Under the pieces are notes generated by a model. It saw only the letters and a list, made by a program, of their open reading frames with translations. It searched no databases and was not told the origin of the DNA. 18,700 bases of DNA from Conidiobolus incongruus B7586 (taxonomy: Eukaryota > Entomophthoromycota > Entomophthoromycetes > Entomophthorales > Conidiobolaceae): NCBI GenBank assembly GCA_000697335.1, contig JNEM01016067.1, forward strand, positions 1 through 18,700, read 5' to 3'. The position numbers were made by a program, and so were the translations under genes. Positions 10,005 to 17,839 of the stretch are shown here, one piece after another. The stretch's first letter is position 1, and every line of letters starts with the position of its first letter.

Positions 10005-11232
10005 CTAAGGTTGAGTTGGGGTAGATCTTGCAGATCTTAAGCTCTTGCCAGCTCCTCCAAATCGTTTGGAATCTTTGTCATAGTTGTCAGGATTGGAAGG
10101 ATCGCCAGTGTTCTGACCCTTGACAGGAACGACCCTGTAGCCAAAGAAGAGACGATTCCAGGGCAGATTGAGGGGAGCTGGAGAATCCGAATTCAATTCA
10201 GAAGAACCCTGCTGTGAAGTGCCTGGCGTATTCATACTGGAAGAGGGGCGACTGTTCAATCTTTGAGCACTACCCGAAAATGACTGGAATTTAGCTTGAT
10301 CGATCTTAGCTCCTTCCTGCTCCAAAGCCTCCAACTTTTCATAGGTGGGCAACTTGGGTTCGGCAGGAGTCGCAGGTTTCAACTCTGGACTCACGTAGCC
10401 CTTAGGCCTGTCGAAATCTACCTCCAAATCTGTCTCCACAATACAGATACCGTCGCCAGCGGGTTTGATATCCACCACCAAAATATCGTACAATTTATGA
10501 TTGTAATGAATTGTAATAATATCACCTTCCGTCAAGCACGAAAAATTTCTTAAAGTATTTTCGAGCACTGCCTTGGGATCGGAAATATCCAAAAAGTCTG
10601 GGGACTGGGGTTGAATTTTAACGTATTTGCCAAGAGGTAAATTCACATTGGTTACATTGATCAAACTGCCGGGACTGGCATGGAGTGTTGACATCATCCA
10701 GTCAGGTAAGTAGATATGACCTTCGGGGGCGATAAATTCTAGAACACCGCAATGCGTGATGTGACCTTCGTGCTCCAGTCGAAATAGCATTGGATAGGAA
10801 ATATTTAAACTGGCTAAAATTGAGTTAGTTATACAATTTTTTTATAAAAAAAAATATAATAAAAATAGCTTACTGAGTCTTAACAAGGATGACTGTGGCA
10901 AAAAAACTAAATAAATAAAAATTAGTCCTCATATCACGCCATTTAACAATAATTCACATACTTTTACCACCATAATCTACATTATCCCTCTGGTTATCTG
11001 TCAAATTCTTAGTGGAATAACATCTAAAACTCTCTTCAAATGTGCTTTCATTTCCATATCCCATCCCGAAGCGGTTCCCCAGACCAATTCGGGCGAATTG
11101 GTCAAATGGGTTCTCGCTATTATCGCCGTCACCATCCCTATCGTAATTCTGGAAGAATCTATCAAACTTTTTTATATAGATAATTAATATTTTTGGAATT
11201 ATATACAATTATTTTATTTTTTTGGTTACCAT
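10005..11232 (-). CDS. UFD1: UFD1, Cdc48/p97 ubiquitin adaptor, four exons
   Basis: Ufd1 pairs with Npl4 to bring ubiquitinated substrates to the Cdc48/p97 ATPase in ER-associated and other proteasomal degradation. Exons (minus): 11232-11230 (only ATG), 11166-10962, 10906-10874, 10813-10005; introns 63, 55 and 60 nt; 349 residues (yeast 361, human 307). The N domain spans about 42-215, with FEESFRCY, GGKIFLPQSSL, ISYPMLF, GVLEFIAPEGHIYLPDWMM, PQSPDFLDISDPKAVLENTLRNFSCLT and IVETDLEVDF, nearly identical to yeast. Two Cdc48-binding SHP-type boxes follow: FSGSAQRL (259-266, Ala where Gly is usual) and FGGAGKSL (332-339). After ATG the direct reading hits a stop within seven codons, so an intron right after the start codon is needed; the first AG gives MFDRFFQNYD, resembling human UFD1. 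A shorter product starting at the in-frame internal Met 36 (MGYGNEST) is the alternative. Shares an upstream gap with SCI1. Confidence 0.93.
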
Positions 11233-11408
11233 AATTATTTTAAATTAATAAAAAATAAAATTAAAAGAATAAAAATTAAAAAATTGATTAAAGTGTAATT
11301 ATAAATAATCAGAATGACGTTATTAAATCGACTATCATTTATAATTATGGGATAATATTAATTTAAATAGTACCCTTATTCTCTAAAATCAAACCAATTT
11401 TTACAACA
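11233..11408. promoter_or_regulatory. Shared divergent promoter of UFD1 and SCI1
   Basis: Only 176 bp separate the start codons of two genes that point away from each other, so both promoters and leaders must fit here or overlap. The stretch contains ATGACGTTAT at 11314-11323, a CRE/ATF-like bZIP half-site, and A-tracts on the UFD1 side. Co-regulation is possible but not shown. Confidence 0.55.
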
Positions 11409-12173
11409 ATGAATTCTAATGAATTAATCAATCTTACAACAGAATTAATTAATCAATTAAATCATAATAAGCAGAGAACTTTAGAATTGAATAAAGAGTT
11501 GGAAGAACTCAAAGTAAATTTAAATTTTATAAACTTGAGATAATTGTTATTTATTTGATTTTTTTTAGAGTTTTATTTTAAATAATTTAGGTAATAAAGT
11601 ATAATAACTAATAAACATAAAATATTAATTTTTTTAATAGAATCTACTACTAACTCCACTGACGGCAGTACTACCAACTCTAACGATTTCAATTTTGACA
11701 AATATCAACAAATTACACAAGAGCTCAAACTCAAAGAAGAGGAGATAAAAAATCAGAAAAATCTCATTAATTTTTACGAATTTAACTTAAAAAACTGTCT
11801 CAATCAATTCTATTTTAAATTATTAAAATTGAAATCTAATGCCAATTTGACGAATTATAACCAGAATATGGTGAATAGTTTGGTAAATGAGAATTTGATG
11901 TTGAAGAGTGTTATCAATCAGTTCAAGAAACATTTGATGAATTTAATGGAGTTGGACACCGATGACGACGACACATTGGTAGACAAACTTGTCGAGATGG
12001 ATGACTCTGATATGAATTCGCAGTATTCGGAACTTGTAAGGCTAAGATACGAGAATCAAACTTTGAGGTATTTGTTAGGAATCGCATCGGATCCCGAATT
12101 GCAAGATTTTTCGGAGGATAAATTACAAACCCTAACGCAACAGTTGGTGGAAATGGCCAACCAATCTGAGTAA
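11409..12173 (+). CDS. SCI1: SIKE/FGFR1OP2-type coiled-coil protein (SCI1-like), three exons
   Basis: Exons 11409-11513, 11569-11590 (22-nt micro-exon) and 11641-12173; introns 55 and 50 nt; 219 residues. The micro-exon is needed for frame: joining exon 1 directly to exon 3 runs into a stop. The protein is almost all predicted coiled coil: an N-terminal heptad-like stretch (about 5-45), a Ser/Thr/Asn linker, a second helix to about 140, and an acidic break with DTDDDD. The C-terminal YENQTLRYLLGIASDPEL resembles the LENKELRELLSISSESL of human SIKE1/FGFR1OP2, and NENLMLKSVINQFKKHLMNL resembles its central coil. Fungal members (SCI1 of Sordaria) belong to the STRIPAK kinase-phosphatase complex, which governs cell fusion and development. 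The family call rests on these two blocks; another coiled-coil family is possible. Its stop codon lies 45 bp from that of the convergent MscL gene. Confidence 0.7.
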
Positions 12174-12190
12174 TCATTTATAATATACAT

Positions 12191-12196
12191 AATAAA
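12191..12196 (+). terminator. Poly(A) signal candidate for SCI1
   Basis: AATAAA lies 17 bases after the SCI1 stop, within the 45-bp gap to the convergent MscL stop codon, so polyadenylation would be expected inside the MscL 3' end. Confidence 0.4.
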
Positions 12197-12214
12197 TCAT
12201 TCAATATCATAACA

Positions 12215-12220
12215 TTTATT
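12215..12220 (-). terminator. Poly(A) signal candidate overlapping the MscL stop
   Basis: On the minus strand AATAAA overlaps the TAA stop codon of MscL (12221-12219) by two bases. Together with the plus-strand signal it suggests tightly packed, possibly overlapping 3' ends. Confidence 0.35.
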
Positions 12221-13128
12221 ACATATTTTTAAGTTTGTGCTCAATATCGCTATATGCTTTATAATCTAAAATTGAGGTACAACTCGGACATCTCACACAC
12301 TTTTTGATGGTTTTGGTATTGCAGTAAGGACATCTAAAAGACTGTAGCAAGAAATCATACTCGTGGTTGCCTTCTTCTACTGGTTCGCCACTGAGTCTCA
12401 ACTCGTTATTCAACTTGTTAAATTTAAAATTGATGTAAATAATAAGTTTGAAGAGCCAGAATAGTACGAAACTAAACATAAAGAATTTGACACAGGTTTT
12501 GAGAAAATTACCAAAATTTAGAGTACTAACAAAATGGATTAATAAAAGAAAAATTATTAAGTATTGAGACTTACACAGCACCGTCAGCAATCGCCTCCTG
12601 AACCGATTTATAATCTTTACACTCCCCTTTGCAATGAATAATGTAAAAAAGTTGGTCAAGGTTAGCACCTATATCAATGTTAGTATGTTTTTATAAATAT
12701 AAAGTGGATTTTGTTACCTCCTAATATATAACCAATTGGTGGTGATATAATATCCGTCTAAAATTCAATTTAATAGAGTATTCAATTTAGGAATTGGAAT
12801 TTACTTACTACGAAGGAATTCACTAAATCACTGATGAGAGTACCGATAATAATACCTATTCAATTCAACTTCAACAACTTAAATAGGAATATATGGACCA
12901 AATATATTTACCACTTCCCAAGCTAATAATATCGGTAAGTGTAATAAAATTTAAAAAGTCCAAACTGATCCCTTTAAAGTATTCTACCAGCTTATCCAAC
13001 TGTGACAGCTTTTGAGCTTGATCCCTGTGGCTTAGTAGCGAACTCGATTCACTTCTAATAGGATGATTCGAACTCGAAGCAATATTTTCAGTGCTTTGAT
13101 ATTTTTTGAATAAACTCCACTTTGGCAT
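12219..13128 (-). CDS. mscL: MscL-type mechanosensitive channel with Cys-rich tail, five exons
   Basis: MscL homopentamers form a wide membrane pore that opens under tension and relieves osmotic shock; fungal homologues are known but little studied. Exons (minus): 13128-12912, 12855-12809, 12757-12718, 12668-12575, 12525-12219; introns 56, 51, 49 and 49 nt; 234 residues. The joins restore the family core GIIIGTLISDLVNSFVTDII then SPPIGYILGG (73-102), matching E. coli [20 protein letters not shown] then MPPLGLLIGG, with the gate Leu19 kept as Leu70 and Gly26 as Gly77. TM1 is about 61-100 and TM2 about 137-166 (LNFGNFLKTCVKFFMFSFVL). The loop carries a Cys pair (HCKGEC, 114 and 118). Additions are a Ser-rich cytosolic N-terminus of about 50 residues and a tail with CPYC (198-201), C209 and CPSC (212-215), resembling a zinc ribbon. 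The ORF at 12219-12668 is only partly in this frame. A TACTAAC branch point is visible in intron 3. Confidence 0.9.
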
Positions 13129-15381
13129 ATTAGTAAAAAAAAGAATAATAATAATAATTTGATTTGATAAGAGAATAGTGTTTATTTAAATTAATCATTG
13201 AGGATCTTTAAATTTGAATTTAGAAATTTATAAAAGTTGTTAAATGTAAATCATGGAGGTATAATGGCGATTAAATGAAATGATTCAAAATTTGGGAGTG
13301 ATTGTCAACAATACATATTATAACCATTAAAATAGTATAATAAAAGTCATTGAATTATTTTAGTTACAGTTATTCCAATTTAAACTTTGATTACTTTTTA
13401 CAATATAATAAGGATTATTTTAAAATAGGAAATATTTTCAAAACATGGATCTTTTATATCACAATCCAATCTTTTGAGAGATACCAATATTGTTCATTTC
13501 CAACATATTAGGCAATTATTAATTTTTTATCAAAATATACAAATTCTAAATCTTATATACTTAATAATATTTAATAACTTTTATAGTATAATATTTATTA
13601 TTTGTTCATTGTTTTTTCATTCACATATTAATCAGTTGAACAAAAGGAAATTTGATTATTTAATATTTTTATTAAAATATTTGGTAGAATTGTATTATTC
13701 AATTATTTTGTATTGCAAATTTGTTATATATATATTCAAAAACTAAAGGTTAAAGATTAATCAAATAAATTGTTAGGATTATTAAGTTATATTAAAAATA
13801 ATATTATATTTTTTCCAATTTATACTAAATATTTCATATTCATTTACATAATTTTGAATATAGCAATATATTTTATTTGAAAAACATATCTTAGTATTTA
13901 TAGATATTCAAAAAAAATTTCAAAGATATACTAAGTAATATTATAGATATTGTATAAGATTTTTCTTATATAAGCTACTTTTTAACTTATAAATTAGGAT
14001 TTGGTTTATTTAATCAACAAAGGAATAAAATGATATAAAATCAATAAAGCAACTTGAATTAAAATCACAAGCATTTAGAAAACTTCGTCATTTATATTAT
14101 CAAAATATAACACACTATCTTAAAATAATTACATTCTAATAAAATTAATTAATGATTCAATAATTTTGGAGAGTAAATTAAGCAGTATTTCTTTTTAAGA
14201 TTTGATAACTTCAATAATATATATTTTATACCTCAATTTTTTTATTCAGCAAATTAATTTTTTAATGATAATAAAAGATAATAATAATAATTATTATAAT
14301 GATATATTGAAATTTATTGAATACTTTCAATTCAGAATATCATCTATGAATATATTAAAATTAATTCCAACGGTTGATAAGAAATAAGTTAGTTGTAATA
14401 ATTAAAATATCATTTCCTATCCCTCTATTAGGCGGTATATAATACACTAAATATATTACGTCATTGAATCAATATATATTCGAGTATTAAAAAATTTCTA
14501 ATTCACTTTCCATTTTATATAATGATATTAGTAAGGTTTTATTTTAGAAAGTAAAATAAATTTATCATTATATATATAGTTTTTTACCAATTTTATCAAA
14601 AAAGTGATAATAATTAAATGGATATAATATAATATCACTATAAAATAAATATTTTGTATCAAATATTAAATATTTATATAAAATATCTCTAATATATATA
14701 TATATTCAAAATGGATTAGAATTATTGAATTGTTATATATTTTTTTTAAATATCATATTTAAAATATTGATTTTTTTTTGGAATATTTTTTTAATTAGTA
14801 TAAATTAGTTTCAAAAACTGTTTTAAATCAAAATTTAATAATTAAAATAATAAATTATAAAACCATTAATTAATTTTTATAATATATATTTTTAAACACT
14901 TCATTCAAATTTAATTAAAAAATCATCAGTATTTAATCTACGCTTTAATACTTATCAAATAAATTATTGAAGTCAAAGTAGTTTAAATTGATCTTACAGT
15001 AATATTGTTTTTATTAATATCGAAATTAAGGAATATTGATACTAGCAATTTAATATAAATCTTTCAAGTATGATATAATGGTTAAATATCGTTCTTTTCG
15101 GTGAATATTCAATAATTTTAGAAATATAATAAATTTTTTAATTATAATCAGTTGGAAAGGTTTATTATAAAAACTATGTCTTAATTGATTCAATACAGAA
15201 TTTAAACAATATATGCAAATTTTTAAGATTATAAATTGATAAATTGATTATCAATTAAAATAGGAAATATACTTTGATTTTAAATCTAATCCCATAATTT
15301 CATTTATTTATATTAATATATAAGAATTTGAATACTCTATTATGAATATAACTAAAATCATTTTAAAAAAAAATATAAATT
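13129..15381. other. AT-rich intergenic between MscL and COX20
   Basis: Both flanking genes start toward this 2.2-kb gap, so both promoters lie in it. An (AAT)n run sits just upstream of MscL near 13144-13158. Open stretches at 13474-13746 and 14202-14387 begin at TTG, contain no suitable ATG start, and read as Ile/Leu/Phe/Tyr/Asn-rich translation of AT-rich DNA. A tRNA A-box-like word near 15070 has no matching B box. Nothing else is recognised. Confidence 0.6.
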
Positions 15382-15996
15382 ATGAGCGACTCTAACACCA
15401 TCAATAACAATAGTAATAATAATCAAGTACCAGAATTTGAAAAACCTTCGGGTATTGAGCCTATTACCAAAAAACCCCCACCTCCCCCCAGCGAACCCAC
15501 ATTGACAGAAGCTTTCCAAGTAAATTACTAATCAATTTTAATTAATTAATTGATATTAACGTCAAATAGACTTTAGACGTAACCAAATTGCCCAATGTGA
15601 TTCAAGCCCCTTGCGCGAGATCTTCCCTTCTTTACGGTATTGGTGGTGGTGCATTAGTTGGATTTGGAAAATATTTTTTAAATAGTAATTATTAACCTCA
15701 TTATTATACCAATTGAATTTTTATTTATAATTCTGTTTTTTTAGAGAATGTTTTAAAGTCAGCAAATTGGTCAGTTGGTAGTTTTGCTTTTATTTCTTTG
15801 ATTACATGGTAACTTTATAAAATTTAATATTTTGATTCATTATTCATATTAGTGTAGGGAATACTGTAGATATCAATGGCGACTCAAGGAGAACAAGTAC
15901 AAAATTTTGGTAAATGATATGAACGCCCTATTGGAGAAGAAACGTCAACAACAGTTAGAGAAGTTGAATAAGGAAAATAGTAATAAGAGTGAATAA
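15382..15996 (+). CDS. COX20: COX20, cytochrome oxidase assembly chaperone, four exons
   Basis: Cox20 is an inner mitochondrial membrane protein that binds newly made Cox2 and presents it for maturation and copper insertion. Exons 15382-15519, 15570-15684, 15745-15808, 15858-15996; introns 50, 60 and 49 nt; 151 residues (human 118, yeast 205). The N-terminus is Asn/Ser-rich with PPPPP at 32-36, followed by LTEAFQ. The conserved core reads PCARSSLLYGIGGGALVGFG (60-79, first membrane helix), then WSVGSFAFISLITW (93-106, second helix) and EYCRYQWR, matching human PCARHSILYGSLGSVVAGFG and the fungal CRYQ block. The tail is a charged Lys/Gln/Glu helix. In intron 3 two acceptors lie five bases apart; only the second keeps the W-EYCRYQ frame. 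Ends with TAA; AATAAA follows at 16023. Confidence 0.9.
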
Positions 15997-16022
15997 TTTT
16001 TGATGTAATAGAATTATTTAAT

Positions 16023-16028
16023 AATAAA
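16023..16028 (+). terminator. Poly(A) signal candidate for COX20
   Basis: AATAAA lies 26 bases after the COX20 stop codon. Confidence 0.35.
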
Positions 16029-16187
16029 AAATTGATTTGATTATAATTATTTATTGTTTTTGCTTTATATAAATTATATTTATTTAATTTTATTGAATAA
16101 TAATTTTAAAAATCATAAAATTTATCAGATATAATTTAGGAACTAATGAATCGATTCCATTAGAAATCGAACTTGGAATCACTTGAT

Positions 16188-16218
16188 TCATAGCCAGTCT
16201 AGGTTAATTTGGCTATGA
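16188..16218. repeat. Inverted repeat TCATAGCCA / TGGCTATGA
   Basis: Nine bases at 16188-16196 are perfectly complementary to 16210-16218, enclosing a 13-base loop, and the stem is G+C-rich for this genome. A second, one-base-bulged inverted repeat, TAATGAATCG / CGATTCCATTA, lies just upstream around 16144-16162. Both fall about 150-220 bases beyond the COX20 stop. They could be a 3' UTR structure or a small RNA; no family is recognised. Confidence 0.5.
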
Positions 16219-17013
16219 GATCTTTATTAGTTTGAAAATAATTAAGAATATTATATTTCTATATTGTATCCTAACAAAATTAATTTTATTATTATATATA
16301 TATTATTTTAATATTGAAATATTTTCATTTTTTTACTTACCAATTTTTTCATTATATTTTTATTTAATCATTTTTTAATTTTGATATATTATTTTTTGTC
16401 TTAATATCTTTGAAATGCTATATAAGTTTCATAATGTTTGAATAATTGAGATTAAAAAAAATAATTTTCATTTATAAGTAAATAATTAATTAATTATCAT
16501 TATTAAATATTATATTATTTCCAATAGTATAATAGTTATATAAAATAAATATAAGAAAGTTTTTTATTTTTCTTTATATATTTTACAATTTATTTTTTAA
16601 AATTATGAAAAAATTCAATTCAATTCTTTAAAAAATTTGAAAAGTACTGTATAGTATTTTTATTTAAATTTTTTTAAATCTAATATAATTATTATATATT
16701 AATATCTATTTTTATTTTCTTTTAATTTATTAAATTATATCTTTTTTAACTTTATATTAAGTTTGATATTGAAAAATTCATGATTTTTAAATTCTATGAT
16801 TATATTAGAAGTCCCATTAATCCAAATAAACAACTAACTAGTCATCTGATTTTAACACCTCAATCTGCGAAATGTACCAAATTGTGAGAAAAATTATTAA
16901 CCAAAAATCCTAATTTAGTAATTGTGAAAATTTGAATTGCGTATAAATAATGTAATTAAATTTGAATTCACTTTAAGCTTCTTTTTAATAATTTATTTTT
17001 TAAAAAAAGTATA

Positions 17014-17798
17014 ATGGTAAATAAAATAAAATAAAATAATAATATTAATTAACAAATTTTTAGGCTAATCAATCTGGTAAAAAAATTTTAGCTCAAAATT
17101 TACAAATTTTAAAATATCTTAATATCGCACTGCCTTCTATTCATGTAAGTCAAATCCCACACATTATTACTTAGTACTTATCAAGTTTAGATTTACTATA
17201 TCGTAGTAAGATTCATCTTCCAGTGGTCCAGCTGGAACTGGGGCACAATTATCGCTTATTTAATCACTGGAGGTCTCGGGTCTTGGATTGTTTATCAATT
17301 TAACAAATTTGGAAATCCTGAGGTCGATCGCAACGGTGTGCCAAGAGGTCAATTTATGGATTTGTCGGACCCTGGTGTTATTAGGTAAATCTTATTATTG
17401 AATATGTATTAGCATTAGAAGGTTGACCAAAGTTGTAGCTATACTTTTGATATTTTATATATTACTTGGGCTACTTTAGTATTCTCTACTTTTACCTCTT
17501 ATGCTTGGTATTTGTTGTTATCCGTAAACTGATATCATTATTTTTTTATTTTGTCTGTTTTCCTAATTTTAAATTATTACAGATCCCAGCCTACGCTTTC
17601 TACAAAGCGTACACGATGAAAGACAAGCTCCCACTCGGTGGCCAGCGTCAAGTCCCTTTTGATGACCCACGCGCCGGTGCTCGTGTCCAGCAGCGTGCTA
17701 GAGGTGGTAATGCTGCAGAACCTCAACCTGATTCCAAAAGACAGCAAAAGTTGAAGAAACGTCAAGAGAAGGGTCATTATAAATATGCTAAAGTCTAA
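17014..17798 (+). CDS. SND2: SND2/TMEM208-type ER targeting protein, five exons
   Basis: Snd2 (human TMEM208, yeast Env10) is an ER membrane protein in an SRP-independent targeting route for tail-anchored and other membrane proteins. Exons: 17014-17016 (ATG alone), 17064-17144, 17191-17384, 17439-17523, 17583-17798; introns 47, 46, 54 and 59 nt; 192 residues (human 173). The order of blocks fits the family: ANQSGKKILAQNLQILKYLN, a first helix pair about 20-40 and 46-68, DLSDPGVISYTFDILYITW (85-103, like the DLxxxGLxxYxxDxxYxTW of fungal Snd2), a third helix, LLLSIPAYAFYKAY, and a basic Lys/Arg/Gln-rich tail ending in HYKYAKV. Reading straight on from ATG gives a stop after six codons, so the start codon must be its own coding exon. 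Intron 3 passes four earlier AGs; the acceptor at 17438 gives the gap-free family alignment. The last exon is C-rich for this window. Confidence 0.88.
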
Positions 17799-17830
17799 TT
17801 TTATTAATTTTTTTATTATTTAATAGTAAA

Positions 17831-17836
17831 AATAAA
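17831..17836 (+). terminator. Poly(A) signal candidate for SND2
   Basis: AATAAA lies 32 bases after the SND2 stop codon in an A-rich context. Confidence 0.35.
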
Positions 17837-17839
17837 AAA

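Larger units (their letters stand above)
15997..17013. other. Intergenic between COX20 and SND2
   Basis: Apart from the COX20 poly(A) signal and the structured spot at about 16140-16220, the sequence is T- and A-rich without open frames. From about 16810 to 16880 the composition is less extreme, which may mark the SND2 promoter. Confidence 0.5.

Noticed and set aside
12219-12668. Single 149-residue minus-strand frame as a stand-alone membrane protein
   Set aside because: Its first part is the wrong frame of MscL exon 4 plus an intron read through. Splicing recovers the MscL core and gives a far better family match.
13474-13746. 90-codon hydrophobic open frame, superficially a small membrane protein
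   Set aside because: It begins at TTG with no internal ATG; the Ile/Leu/Phe/Tyr bias is what AT-rich DNA yields by chance. An ATG just upstream at 13445 is in another frame and stops after ten codons.
14202-14387. 61-codon open frame on the plus strand
   Set aside because: TTG start, low-complexity content, no supporting context.
240-15060. Recurring intergenic words such as CAGTRTTTAATCWAC and TCAATATCAA-GAATAT as a dispersed repeat family
   Set aside because: Matches are short and expected by chance in DNA this poor in G and C; no boundaries or longer alignment could be seen.
15065-15110. tRNA A-box-like stretch (TATAATGGTTA)
   Set aside because: No B box, no anticodon stem and no acceptor stem pairing could be found downstream.
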